A stretch of 9,932 nt of DNA from Bdellovibrionales bacterium (GTDB taxonomy: Bacteria > Bdellovibrionota > Bdellovibrionia > Bdellovibrionales > UBA1609): assembly GCA_026713205.1 (NCBI GenBank), contig JAPOOY010000270.1, positions 1-9,932 on the forward strand, written 5' to 3'. Below the pieces are notes generated by a model. It did no database searches, was not told the DNA's origin, and worked only from the letters and a program-made list of their open reading frames with translations. The position numbers and the translations under genes are program-made. Shown here one piece after another: positions 1 to 7,552 of the stretch (the first letter of the stretch is position 1; each line of letters starts with the position of its first letter).

Positions 1-14
1 TCCAGCAAAAAAAT

Positions 15-109
<95 letters not shown>

Positions 110-112
110 TTT

Positions 113-2119
113 CTATCGGACCATTTCCTTTACAGCTTTTTGAACAGCAGCGCTATCCAGACCAAAAAACTGATAAAGATCAACCGCCTTATAAGCGCTT
201 CTTCCTATTTGTCCATTTAAACCCAGGGCTTTGAACTTATTAATAGATACTCCCTCTTTTTTCAAACTTAAAACCACCTGCGAGGAAAAACCTCCCTTTA
301 ACTGATGCTCCTCTAAAGTTAAAACCCGTCCCTGACATTTTTTAAGCCAATGGGAAAGAGTGGCTGTATCCGGTTCACTCACCAGGGGATTATTAATGAC
401 AACAACACCTTGACCCTGCGCTTTTAACTCTTCACCGGCTTTGAGCGCCTCCCGCACTAAAGGGCCACAGGTAACAATCAAAATCGGATTTTCTCCCTTG
501 GAATAATCCAAAAGAATCTGCGCCTTTTTCAAATGATACTCTGTGCCTTCCGCAAAATGCTTGGGGAAAGTTTCCCTTCCCAGAAAAAATAAAGTGGAAG
601 GAGGCACCTCTCCTTTTTTTCTCATTTGATAAAACTCCTCCACAACCTGAGAGACCAGGGAAAAAGCCTCTTCAGAACAGCTTAAACAATAAACCCGAGT
701 CTTTGGCAAAGAACAGGTTTTTGCAAAGTAAGAGAGAGATTGATGGGAAGCTCCATCCGCCGCATCCTGAAAACCAATGTGAGAAAAAATCCCAATAACA
801 GGCGCTTGAGACAGGGAAGACATAATGAGGGGTAAAGCCCCCTTTGTCACAGCAAATTGGGCAAAAGTATCCACCACGGGAATAAATCCCTGTTTGGAAA
901 ACCCCGCCGCCACACTGATCATATTGGCTTCCGCCACACCCATATCAAAAGAGCTTTCCGGAAAAGTTTTCTGAAATTTCGCCACTCCTGTGGAACCGGG
1001 GAGATCGGAAGTAATGGAAACCAGGGGCAGCCCTTCCCTCTTCTTCAATACGAGAGCTTTTGAAATCCCCGCCTGTGTTTTCTCCAGTAAAACAGTTCCT
1101 TCCGATTTTTTGGGTTTAAATTGTTCAAGCTCTCTTTGCCACTTCAGAAAATCCTCGGGAACCTCATCCCCTTGATAAATTTCCTTTAAAAAATCAGCGA
1201 GGTCCTTTGAATCTTTTAAAGGGAAACCATGTCCGCCGGAGGAAGATTCCTCCGTGGCTTTAACCCCAAAACCTTTCACGGTTTTTATCCAAAGAGCTAC
1301 AGGCTGTAAAGGATTATCCCAGGCTTCTTTAAATCCTTTTTGAAGAGCAAGAAATACTGTCTGTAAATCATTTCCCTTTTCAACAGAAATCACATTCCAT
1401 CCCAAGGACTTTAAACTTTGAAAAGTGGGTTCCATAGAAAAACTGTCCCTGTCAATTCGTCCGCTTAATTTGGTGTTATTATCACTGAGAATAAGCAAAA
1501 AAGGATTTAACTTTCCTTTTTTTGCAAAGCCGGGAAGAGCGCTTAGGCACTCTTTCACCTCTCCTTCCATAAGAGCGCCATCACTTAAAGTCACTGTACA
1601 GAGCCGCTCTTTTCCCTGCATTTTATCCGCAAGGGAAAGCCCTTGAGCCTGACCTAAAGTGGAGCCCAAAGGGCCGTTACTTAAATACACTCCTTCCGGA
1701 AATAAATGAGCCTCTCCATGCCCGGTTAAAGGGCTTTCAATGGAACGAAATTTTTTAAGCTTTTCCAGGGACAGCCCCGCCATGCCATAGTTTGCCTTAA
1801 GAGCATACAAACCATTTTCACAATGCCCTGTATCGTTAATCAGATGGAACCTCTCAAACCAGGGAATTTGACCCTGATTGGACTCCGCAAAAACCAGAGC
1901 ATAAAGAGCGGAAAAAATCTCCGCAAATCCTGCCGGTCCGCCCCAGTGGCTGGCCGCGCCGTTTAAAACAGCGGTCATATCCATACAGGCCAGCAAGGCT
2001 CGGGTGGCTCTGGGATCCGCTAAAATAAATTCCTTTTTCTCACTGTCTTTGAGCTTAACAGAAAAACGGGGAGGGGTTTGAGGCTGAGACAAAGAATTTT
2101 TCAGAGGGATGGCTTGCAT
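113..2119 (-). CDS. tkt: Transketolase
   Basis: A cytosolic, thiamine-diphosphate-dependent enzyme of the pentose phosphate pathway that moves two-carbon ketol units between sugar phosphates. At 668 residues it has the full family length. In order: an N-terminal ThDP-binding domain with SDGALMEGE at about 179-187 and the paired Asn-Asn at 214-215 (the GDG...NN cofactor motif, with Ser for the first Gly); GGHGFP at 295-300; the pyrimidine-binding domain with the cofactor-activating Glu in GVAEANM (E397); DGASHQS with H459; and a C-terminal domain. The family's SGHPG near the N terminus is replaced by ASHWGGP (about 57-62), so this is a divergent type. The ATG at 2119 has no clear Shine-Dalgarno, but the next methionines fall inside the conserved domain. 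A TATAAT lies 55 nt upstream. The stop is 3 nt from tRNA-Ser. Confidence 0.95.
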   Translation of the reverse strand: MQAIPLKNSLSQPQTPPRFSVKLKDSEKKEFILADPRATRALLACMDMTAVLNGAASHWGGPAGFAEIFSALYALVFAESNQGQIPWFERFHLINDTGHCENGLYALKANYGMAGLSLEKLKKFRSIESPLTGHGEAHLFPEGVYLSNGPLGSTLGQAQGLSLADKMQGKERLCTVTLSDGALMEGEVKECLSALPGFAKKGKLNPFLLILSDNNTKLSGRIDRDSFSMEPTFQSLKSLGWNVISVEKGNDLQTVFLALQKGFKEAWDNPLQPVALWIKTVKGFGVKATEESSSGGHGFPLKDSKDLADFLKEIYQGDEVPEDFLKWQRELEQFKPKKSEGTVLLEKTQAGISKALVLKKREGLPLVSITSDLPGSTGVAKFQKTFPESSFDMGVAEANMISVAAGFSKQGFIPVVDTFAQFAVTKGALPLIMSSLSQAPVIGIFSHIGFQDAADGASHQSLSYFAKTCSLPKTRVYCLSCSEEAFSLVSQVVEEFYQMRKKGEVPPSTLFFLGRETFPKHFAEGTEYHLKKAQILLDYSKGENPILIVTCGPLVREALKAGEELKAQGQGVVVINNPLVSEPDTATLSHWLKKCQGRVLTLEEHQLKGGFSSQVVLSLKKEGVSINKFKALGLNGQIGRSAYKAVDLYQFFGLDSAAVQKAVKEMVR

Positions 2120-2173
2120 AAACTTGTCTTATCATACAGCCCTGAGAGGTCAACTTTTTAATCATTTCAAGGG

Positions 2174-2179
2174 ATTATA
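2174..2179 (-). promoter_or_regulatory. Possible -10 element for tkt
   Basis: A perfect TATAAT on the minus strand, 55 nt upstream of the transketolase ATG. No good -35 is seen at 16-18 bp (the best is CCCAAA), so this is a candidate only. An intergenic repeat copy (CCGGTTTAAATTT, 2185-2197) lies immediately upstream. Confidence 0.35.
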
Positions 2180-2212
2180 CTCTTCCGGTTTAAATTTTTG
2201 GGTTTTTATTCC

Positions 2213-2406
2213 GATCCGATTTGAAATTTTTCAAATAAAAGAAAGACTGCACCCTCCATTAAGAGAATAGAGGGGTCAAAAATGAGCACGAATTTGACAC
2301 AAGTGCGGCTGTAAGTCGCACTAAAGCAAAACGCAGGGCTGAATTGGTTGTTATAAAGGATGTAAGTATTTTTTTTATGAAGAACCGGAAAATTTCAAGC
2401 CGGATT
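2213..2406. repeat. Intergenic repeat copy with imperfect inverted ends
   Basis: The left end, ATCCGATTTGAAATTTTTC (2214-2232), matches the reverse complement of 2387-2405 (ATCCGGCTTGAAATTTTCC) at 16 of 19 positions. CCCTCCATTAAGAGAA sits at 2252-2267. The same two blocks, GATCCGRTTTGARATTT and CCCTCCATTAAG, occur at similar spacing (39 versus 42 nt from GATCCG) at 5838-5895, so the two intergenic regions appear related. The right end overlaps the possible transposase reading frame, so its boundary is uncertain. Confidence 0.45.
2302..2322. other. Stem-loop in intergenic region
   Basis: AGTGCGGC (2302-2309) pairs with GTCGCACT (2315-2322) around the 5-nt loop TGTAA, giving 8 bp with one G-T wobble. 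No T-run follows on either strand, so it is not a canonical terminator. It lies just inside a sequence that may be an old insertion-sequence end. Confidence 0.5.
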
Positions 2407-2445
2407 GGTATATCAAGACATACAATAACTTACATTTTGGGAACG
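2344..2445 (+). pseudogene. Possible transposase helix-turn-helix remnant
   Basis: The plus-strand frame reads a short peptide ending RKISSRIGISRHTITYIL. This resembles the N-terminal helix-turn-helix of IS21-type (IstA) and similar transposases, whose second helix typically reads GISRxTVxxYL. The likeness stops around 2445, before the convergent DUF805 gene, and nothing like a catalytic domain follows. Just upstream, GGGGTCAAAAATGAGC and GAATTTGACAC (2272-2300) resemble IS21-family terminal sequences as I remember them. If correct, this is the left end of a dead element. The fragment is short, so the call is tentative, and the reading frame running on into the antisense of DUF805 is not meaningful. 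Confidence 0.35.
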
Positions 2446-2462
2446 GCGCTCACCGGAAATCT

Positions 2463-2843
2463 TTATGTTTCCAAACGAGTTTTTTCCTTTAGACCTGTAC
2501 GATCATATTTATTTGGATCAACCGCTTTTTTAAACAAGAGAAATAAAAAAAAGAAAATGTTAATAATCGGTATTAAATTAAGCAATGATAACCACCCTGA
2601 TAAATTCACATCATGCAGTCTTTTTATATGTAAAATCCAATAGCTCCATAACAAAGCCAGAATAAATGCAAGCATGGCGAGCAGGACCGGCAAATTTTCT
2701 ATTTGATCCGCGCTAAAACCCTTTGATGAAACATATAAAAAAATAGAGAGAGGAAGCATGCCAAACAAAAAATGGAGTCTCTTTATCCGACCGGTGGGGG
2801 ATAGAAAAAATCTTACAACACTCTTTCCTGTAAATTTCATCAT
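2463..2843 (-). CDS. DUF805 family small inner-membrane protein
   Basis: A 126-residue membrane protein of unknown function. The DUF805 pattern is clear: an N-terminal FFLSPTGRIKRLHF (about 12-25, the usual F..GR..R..F/Y), hydrophobic segments at about 26-38, 52-72 and 85-104, the family hallmark IKRLHDVNLSGW (about 73-84), then a hydrophobic stretch and DPNKYDRTG near 109-117, corresponding to the usual G.N.YG. The C-terminal tail is charged. An AGAGAGG ribosome binding site precedes two adjacent ATG codons (2843 and 2840), and either could start. A strong promoter lies about 75 nt upstream, so the gene is probably transcribed on its own and not as part of the transporter operon. No biochemical role can be read from context. 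Confidence 0.85.
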   Translation of the reverse strand: MMKFTGKSVVRFFLSPTGRIKRLHFLFGMLPLSIFLYVSSKGFSADQIENLPVLLAMLAFILALLWSYWILHIKRLHDVNLSGWLSLLNLIPIINIFFFLFLLFKKAVDPNKYDRTGLKEKTRLET

Positions 2844-2922
2844 CTGCCTCTCTGTTAAAGAAACCCTCCTTACAAGGAAAGCCGCTTTTTCTGATTATTT
2901 AACGAGATTTCAATATTTTTAA

Positions 2923-2952
2923 ATTATACCATAACTCCACAAGATGTGTCCT
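2923..2952 (-). promoter_or_regulatory. Extended -10 promoter for the DUF805 gene
   Basis: On the minus strand TGGTATAAT is a perfect extended -10 (TATAAT at 2928-2923). AGGACA (2952-2947) sits 18 bp upstream as a weak -35, which suits an extended -10 promoter. Transcription would start near 2916 and leave a leader of about 70 nt that contains the palindrome TCCTTGTAAGGA shortly before the ribosome binding site. Confidence 0.6.
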
Positions 2953-3020
2953 CATAAGGTTTCTTATAAGAATTTCATCCCCAAAAAGAGCTTTAATCCC
3001 ATATCTTAGTCTAACTATGC

Positions 3021-3046
3021 CCCTCCAGTTTGAAATTTTAAAACGG
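3021..3046. repeat. Third, partial copy of the intergenic AAATTTTAAA motif
   Basis: CCCTCCA (3021-3027) runs into TTTGAAATTTTAAAACGG (3029-3046), a near-palindrome 9 nt beyond the stop of the ABC ATPase gene. It resembles TCAAATTTTAAACCGG at 5952-5967 and the motifs at 2185-2232. Only one end is recognisable here, so it may be a solitary or decayed copy. Confidence 0.4.
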
Positions 3047-3055
3047 AAATCCCAA

Positions 3056-3700
3056 CTATTCATTACTTTTTGAGAGTCGGCCTTTTTTTAGAAAAACCAC
3101 TTCATCAGCAAGTTCTTTTACATCCTCTACATTATGGGAAACAAGTAAAGTGGGAATATTTTTTTTCTTTAGAACCTCTGCCGTTAAAAGTCTCGCTCTC
3201 CGCCTGGTTTTTTCATCCAAATGAGAAAAAGGCTCATCTAAAAACACAAACTGCGGGCGGCTTATTAAAGCCCTGGCTAAAGCCACCCTTTGCTTTTCCC
3301 CTCCGGAAAGCTGTTCCGGAAACAAAGAGAGCTTTTCTTTCAGTTCCAGTGAAGAAATTAAACTTTCAAACTCCGATTGAACATCTTTAAAAGACAATTT
3401 ACGGGCCTTTGCCGCAAAAAGAATGTTTTTTTGAGCGGAAAGATGGGGAAACAAATGCAAATCCTGAAACAGAACCCCTAATTTTCTTTCAGGAGGGGAA
3501 AGTGTTGCCAGATCTTTTCCCTTAAAATGCCATTCCAGATTTTTTGAGGGGAGAAGGCCGCTCAAAATTTTAATGATGGTGGTCTTTCCGCCGCCACTTG
3601 GTCCGCAAAGAGCTGTGATTCCTGAATCCGAAAGAGACCATTCGGGAATATGAAGTTCAAAACCCTCAACGATATAAAATAATTTTTTTATCAAGGACAT
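3056..3700 (-). CDS. ABC transporter ATP-binding protein (ThiQ/FbpC-like)
   Basis: The cytoplasmic ATPase that powers the adjacent permease. All nucleotide-binding motifs are present (numbering from the ATG at 3700, 214 residues): Walker A GPSGGGKT (33-40), Q-loop FQDLHLFPHLS (Gln79), signature LSGGEKQR (131-138), Walker B FVFLDEP (151-157), D-loop SHLD (159-162) and H-loop His189 in LLVSH. It has the short ThiQ-like length and lacks the C-terminal regulatory domain of longer FbpC or PotA proteins. I prefer ATG at 3700, with GGATAGG 8 nt upstream, over GTG at 3709. The gene overlaps the end of the permease gene by 35 nt, which implies translational coupling. Thiamine, ferric iron or another small solute are all possible; sequence alone does not fix the substrate. 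Confidence 0.92.
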   Translation of the reverse strand: MSLIKKLFYIVEGFELHIPEWSLSDSGITALCGPSGGGKTTIIKILSGLLPSKNLEWHFKGKDLATLSPPERKLGVLFQDLHLFPHLSAQKNILFAAKARKLSFKDVQSEFESLISSLELKEKLSLFPEQLSGGEKQRVALARALISRPQFVFLDEPFSHLDEKTRRRARLLTAEVLKKKNIPTLLVSHNVEDVKELADEVVFLKKGRLSKSNE

Positions 3701-5141
3701 ATCCAACACCTATCCAAAATAAGAGAATCAAAAAACAAATCCCTAAAAGCAGCCAGCTTCCCAAAATAGCCAATTCCAACCGGTAAGAGGAAAAAAGATC
3801 ATATACCACCAAGGCCAGATTCCATTTTCCCTGGGAAACAATCAAAGTGTACGCAAAGTCCCCTGCCGCCCAAAAACCGGCGAGACCCGCACAAAGACAA
3901 AAAGCCCCCCGGCATTGAGGCCATAAAATATCCCGAAACATAAGCCCCCAATCGGCGCCACAAAGACGAGCCGTTTCCACCTGAGATGTAAGTTTTTCCA
4001 AAGACAATTCCCCCCGAAAACGATAAATAAAGGGAAATGTAAGAAGGGTTAAACCGGCAATCCATTTCAGTTCTATCCAGGGACCGGAAGCGAAGGGAAT
4101 CAACAAAAAAGCAAACCCTGTCAAACTGGTTCCCGGATTTAAATAAGATGTGACAAATTTTCTTCCAAAAATATTGGAAAAGGAAAGCGCCATTAAAATC
4201 AATCCTCCAAAGGTGAGACCTCCCACTCCAAAACCCAGAAGCAAAGAGGTTTTACCTGCGGAAACAAGTAAAGGAGTCAGTTGAGAAAAATCCGTAATAA
4301 CCTTCCTGTTCGGAATAAAAAACAAGCCTCCCAAAGAAAAAACCACTGGCAAAAGAGGAATTAAAATAAAAAATGGAGAAGGTAAAAGGGGCGGCACGGC
4401 TTTCTTCTGAAGAGAAAAAGAAGCCTTTCCGCTAAAACCCTTCAGACACAAAAGGAATACAAACAGAGTTTGCAATAAAATTAAAGCGCCGGCCTGAGGC
4501 CAAAGGTTTGGATCCTGAAGTTGTTTGTAAATATAAAACTCCAAACTGATAGAGGCTCCTCCCGCTGTTAAAAGAGGAAGACTTAAGCTTGTCCAGGCGC
4601 TGACAAAAATCAAAACCGCTAAAGTTTTTATGTCTTTTCTCAAAAGGGTTTGAGCTAACACTCTTAACAAAAGCCAGGTGGAAGCGCCATGAAGAAAAGC
4701 CCATTCACTTAAAGCGGAAGCCTCTTTTACCAAAACCCGTGAGAGGGCCACTGTGGCAAGACCGGTATAAGTTAAGATCTGAACAAAAATCAAGGCCCCC
4801 AGGCCAAAGGGAAAAGGGATAAACCAATCCGTTATATGAATCAAGGATACCACCAACAAAAGAGAGGGAATGAGACAGGGAACAAGACATAACCCTTCCA
4901 GCAAAAAATACCAGGATTTTTTATAACTCCACAAAAGTCCTCTTGAGCCAAAAAGCGCCAACAACAAAACAACTCCTGTGGAAAGGCTTGCTTGAATAAA
5001 AGTCCAAAAAAGAGAAGAGAGCCACTCAACGCCTTTTGGCCAACAAAGCATTCCCAAATGGAAGAGAAACATTATTAAGGGAAATAAAAGCAATCCGATC
5101 ACCAAAAGGGCCGGCCAATGAAAAAAGTTTTTAAATTTCAT
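3666..5141 (-). CDS. ABC transporter permease, two fused membrane domains (ThiP/FbpB-like)
   Basis: A 491-residue inner-membrane protein of about 12 hydrophobic segments formed by two tandem binding-protein-dependent permease domains. Each domain has a coupling-helix (EAA-like) motif: the first near 145-166, with LSEWAFLHGAS and a following L..L, and the second near 388-408, with ETARLCGADWG and LWP. These contact the ATPase. This two-in-one build is typical of the ThiP, FbpB and 2-aminoethylphosphonate permease group. The ATG at 5141 follows directly on the TAA of grxB (5144-5142) with no spacer, and the 3' end overlaps the ATPase gene, so all three genes are probably one translationally coupled operon. 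The usual thiB or fbpA binding protein is missing from the operon, so specificity is unresolved. Confidence 0.9.
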   Translation of the reverse strand: MKFKNFFHWPALLVIGLLLFPLIMFLFHLGMLCWPKGVEWLSSLFWTFIQASLSTGVVLLLALFGSRGLLWSYKKSWYFLLEGLCLVPCLIPSLLLVVSLIHITDWFIPFPFGLGALIFVQILTYTGLATVALSRVLVKEASALSEWAFLHGASTWLLLRVLAQTLLRKDIKTLAVLIFVSAWTSLSLPLLTAGGASISLEFYIYKQLQDPNLWPQAGALILLQTLFVFLLCLKGFSGKASFSLQKKAVPPLLPSPFFILIPLLPVVFSLGGLFFIPNRKVITDFSQLTPLLVSAGKTSLLLGFGVGGLTFGGLILMALSFSNIFGRKFVTSYLNPGTSLTGFAFLLIPFASGPWIELKWIAGLTLLTFPFIYRFRGELSLEKLTSQVETARLCGADWGLMFRDILWPQCRGAFCLCAGLAGFWAAGDFAYTLIVSQGKWNLALVVYDLFSSYRLELAILGSWLLLGICFLILLFWIGVGYVLDKKIILYR

Positions 5142-5792
5142 TTAACAAGCTATGGAATAATGAAGAGGAACTTTGCTTTCTTCAGAGAGGGTCTTCATAT
5201 AAGAGGACACTTTTTCCGGAAAGGAAATACCTTTTACAACACTTAACATTCTAAGATAGGCAAACAAATGAAAATCATTTACGCTTAATTGAGAGGCCCA
5301 GTATTTATTTTTATTTTGAAGAAGAATCTCTAACTCTTTTAAACATTTTTCCATTTTCTCTATTAAGTTTTTTGTATTCTTAAGGGCTTCGGAAAAAGAC
5401 CCTATATGCCCTTCCTTTTTCTTTTGAAAGTAATCTTTGGAATCAGATGTTTTAAATTCCTCCAAAGAAGTTTGAACCCAACGAGGCATGGCCAGAAAAT
5501 AGTGAGTCCCCCCACAGCTTCGTAACCACTCGCTTAATCTATTATCTTCTTTCCAATCCACCAAAGGGGTTTGAAAATGATCATCTATATAACGAACAAT
5601 ATCCAGACTTTCCGGCATATAAGCTTTTTCTGTTTTTAAAATAGGAAGCATCTTTGCCCCAATGAAGGAATGGGGAGTGGCCTCATCATCATAGAGAAGA
5701 GCTTTAAGTTGAAAAGGAATGTTTTTTATCCCGAAAATCATTCGGGCCTTCACACAATAAGGACAATGATCGTAATGGTACAGTGTCAGCAT
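5142..5792 (-). CDS. grxB: Glutaredoxin 2 (GST-like)
   Basis: A cytoplasmic glutathione-dependent dithiol oxidoreductase of the large E. coli Grx2 type. It is 216 residues long, against 215 for E. coli GrxB as I recall it. The N-terminal thioredoxin-fold domain holds the active site DHCPYCVKARMIFGIKNIP (Cys10 and Cys13), followed by the family's LLYDDEATP, the cis-Pro region KMLPIL and the glutathione-contacting YMPESLDIVRYIDD (about 58-71). The rest is the all-helical GST-like C-terminal domain (about 80-216). It is the first gene of a three-gene minus-strand run. Its TAA abuts the permease ATG, so its expression is probably tied to the transporter. The likely promoter region overlaps the intergenic repeat to its right; an AGGATAAG upstream of the ATG is a weak ribosome site. 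Confidence 0.93.
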   Translation of the reverse strand: MLTLYHYDHCPYCVKARMIFGIKNIPFQLKALLYDDEATPHSFIGAKMLPILKTEKAYMPESLDIVRYIDDHFQTPLVDWKEDNRLSEWLRSCGGTHYFLAMPRWVQTSLEEFKTSDSKDYFQKKKEGHIGSFSEALKNTKNLIEKMEKCLKELEILLQNKNKYWASQLSVNDFHLFAYLRMLSVVKGISFPEKVSSYMKTLSEESKVPLHYSIAC

Positions 5793-5840
5793 GTGGAAAG
5801 CTTATCCTATAATAGTTCTTGCTTTACAAATTACACTGAT

Positions 5841-5967
5841 CCGGTTTGAGATTTGAAGTTTTCCGCTGACACAAAGTAGCCCTCCATTAAGCGAAGAGAG
5901 AGCGTAATCCTTCTTTCATCTTATCAAGAAGTCTCCCGGACTTCCTGACCCTCAAATTTTAAACCGG
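5841..5967. repeat. 127-bp intergenic element with inverted ends (MITE/REP-like)
   Basis: CCGGTTTGAGATTTGA (5841-5856) matches the reverse complement of TCAAATTTTAAACCGG (5952-5967) at 14 of 16 positions. Inside are CCCTCCATTAAG (5880-5891, shared with 2252-2263) and a strong stem-loop at 5924-5948. It fills most of the gap between recA and grxB. It has no coding capacity, so it would need to be mobilised in trans if it is mobile. It could also act as an mRNA-stabilising structure after recA. Confidence 0.55.
5924..5948 (-). other. Stem-loop downstream of recA
   Basis: TCAAGAAGTC (5924-5933) and GACTTCCTGA (5939-5948) form a 10-bp stem with one G-T wobble on the minus strand and a 5-nt loop. 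It lies about 40 nt beyond the recA stop. No T-run follows on the minus strand, so it is a weak terminator candidate or part of the repeat element. Confidence 0.5.
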
Positions 5968-5985
5968 ACCTCAATATCAGAAAAA

Positions 5986-7041
5986 TTAATTCACAATTTT
6001 CCCGGACTTGGCCGGTTGCGCCCTGGAAGGGGCGGAAGGGGTCTCCGGTTTCTTAAATTTTTTCACAATAGCATTCCTTATCGCTGTATTTTCCTTAATG
6101 ACCAAACGAGCGGCCTCCCGACCCTGACCCAGTTTTTCTCCTTGAAAACTGAACCAAGCTCCGGATTTTTCCACAATATTTTCTTTTAAAGCCAGATCAA
6201 GAATTTCTCCGGCGCGACTGATTCCCTCACTGTAGAGAAGATCAAATTCCGCCCGCGCAAAGGGAGGCGCCATCTTGTTTTTCACCACTTTAACCAAAGT
6301 TCGGTTTCCCACAGGTTCATCCCCTCTTTTAAGGGTGGAAATTCTACGCACATCCAATCTCACGGAAGAATAAAATTTCAGAGCATTCCCCCCTGTGGTG
6401 GTTTCAGGATTTCCAAACATAACTCCAATTTTCATTCGTATTTGGTTAATAAAAATCACCAAAGTATGACTGCGGTTAATGGAAGCCGTGAGTTTTCTAA
6501 GAGCTTGAGACATTAAGCGAGCCTGAAGTCCCATGTGGGAATCTCCCATATCCCCCTCAATTTCCGCCTTGGGCGTAAGCGCCGCCACAGAATCCACAAT
6601 CAACACATCCACGGCGCCGGAACGCACAAGAGTTTCCGTGATTTCCAAAGCCTGTTCCCCCGTATCCGGCTGGGAAATAAGCAAATTGGAAACCTTAACT
6701 CCCAATTTACCGGCATAGGTCACATCCAAAGCGTGTTCCGCATCCACAAAAGCCACTGTGCCGCCATTTCTTTGAGCCTGAGCGGCTGTACTTAGGGCCA
6801 AAGTGGTTTTACCGGAACTTTCCGGACCGTAAATTTCCACAATCCGGCCCCTTGGAAGCCCTCCTATTCCTAAAGCCTTGTCCAAAGTTAAAGAGCCTGT
6901 ACTGTAAACCGGTATATTTTCATAGAGAGACTTTCTATCTCCCAATTTCATAATGGAGCCTTTTCCAAATTGCTTTTCTATAGAAGCAATGGCCAGGTCT
7001 AAAGCCCTGGTTTTTTCTTTATTTTCTGTTGGGGCTGTCAT
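5986..7041 (-). CDS. recA: RecA recombinase
   Basis: The cytoplasmic DNA-strand-exchange ATPase that also triggers LexA-type repressor self-cleavage. It has 351 residues. Visible: an N-terminal polymerisation helix with the [13 protein letters not shown] signature (about 23-35), Walker A GPESSGKT (72-79), catalytic Glu102 in AEHAL, Walker B LIVD (147-150), DNA-binding loop L1 around 161-170 ([14 protein letters not shown]) and loop L2 around 200-216 with the family signature [10 protein letters not shown] next (220-229). The C terminus is Lys/Pro-rich and basic (after about 325) and lacks the acidic tail of E. coli RecA, which restrains filament formation there. Start: ATG with a strong AAGGAGG 4 nt upstream. 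The ATG overlaps the stop of pncC (ATGA), so the two are co-translated. Confidence 0.98.
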   Translation of the reverse strand: MTAPTENKEKTRALDLAIASIEKQFGKGSIMKLGDRKSLYENIPVYSTGSLTLDKALGIGGLPRGRIVEIYGPESSGKTTLALSTAAQAQRNGGTVAFVDAEHALDVTYAGKLGVKVSNLLISQPDTGEQALEITETLVRSGAVDVLIVDSVAALTPKAEIEGDMGDSHMGLQARLMSQALRKLTASINRSHTLVIFINQIRMKIGVMFGNPETTTGGNALKFYSSVRLDVRRISTLKRGDEPVGNRTLVKVVKNKMAPPFARAEFDLLYSEGISRAGEILDLALKENIVEKSGAWFSFQGEKLGQGREAARLVIKENTAIRNAIVKKFKKPETPSAPSRAQPAKSGKIVN

Positions 7042-7538
7042 AATTCCTCCTTTTGGTTATTTTTCAATTCGGACAGTAAAAAGTCCAAAGCAAAATGTGT
7101 GGCTTTGTTTCTTATATCCTCCCGCTCTCCTTTAAAGTAACGGACTGAGGTTTGATATGCAAATGGAGAGCACAGGGCAAAAACCACTTTTCCCACTTCC
7201 TCATCCTTTTTTTTGTTCGGCGGGCCGGCAAATCCGGTAATGGAAAGACTCCAATCCGTTTTAAAGAGTTTTTTTATGCCTTGGGCCATAAGGCGGGCTG
7301 TCTCCTCACTCACGACCCCTTTTTCTTCTATAGCCTTGGAATCCACCTGAAGAAAACTCTCCTTTATTTCCGTCCAATAAGACACCACCCCCCCTTTAAA
7401 AAAATCAGAGGAGCCTGGTAAAAAAGTCAGCCATTCCGAAAGCTTCCCCCCTGTGCAGCTTTCAGCAACGGAAAGGGTTTCCTTTTTATGACGCAAGAGA
7501 TTTTGTAAGTCTTTCAACTTTTGAAGGGGCGGGGGCAA
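7038..7538 (-). CDS. pncC: Nicotinamide-nucleotide amidase (CinA C-terminal domain protein)
   Basis: Deamidates nicotinamide mononucleotide to nicotinic acid mononucleotide in the pyridine-nucleotide salvage cycle; cytoplasmic. It is the stand-alone CinA C-terminal domain, about 166 residues. Motifs: AESCTGG (25-31, with the catalytic Ser27), [15 protein letters not shown] with the nearby Lys in [21 protein letters not shown], the SITGFAGP glycine loop and a final [10 protein letters not shown] helix. The open frame extends to an ATG at 7595, but I choose the TTG at 7538: AGGAGAG lies 5 nt upstream and the family normally starts a few residues before a helix leading into AESCTGG, so the extra 19 residues look spurious. 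The stop overlaps the recA start by 4 nt; cinA-recA adjacency is common in bacteria. Confidence 0.9.
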   Translation of the reverse strand: MPPPLQKLKDLQNLLRHKKETLSVAESCTGGKLSEWLTFLPGSSDFFKGGVVSYWTEIKESFLQVDSKAIEEKGVVSEETARLMAQGIKKLFKTDWSLSITGFAGPPNKKKDEEVGKVVFALCSPFAYQTSVRYFKGEREDIRNKATHFALDFLLSELKNNQKEEL

Positions 7539-7552
7539 TGACTCTCTCCTGT

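Larger units (their letters stand above)
2120..2462. other. 343-bp gene-free region with repeats and mobile remnants
   Basis: This stretch between tkt and the DUF805 gene has no supported intact gene. It holds a likely tkt -10, several copies of a CCGGTTTAAATTT-like motif, CCCTCCATTAAG (shared with 5880-5891), the inverted repeat GTCAAA-N12-TTTGAC (2275-2298), a hairpin (2302-2322) and a plus-strand reading frame that looks like the helix-turn-helix of a transposase. It reads as a scar of old mobile-element insertions. Confidence 0.6.

Noticed and set aside
2120..2143. TTGACC upstream of tkt as a -35
   Set aside because: The only -10-like sequence after it (TATGAT) is 11 bp away, too close for a sigma-70 promoter.
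2445..2643. Plus-strand reading frame continuing beyond the helix-turn-helix likeness
   Set aside because: It is antisense to the clearly supported DUF805 gene and has no recognisable domain.
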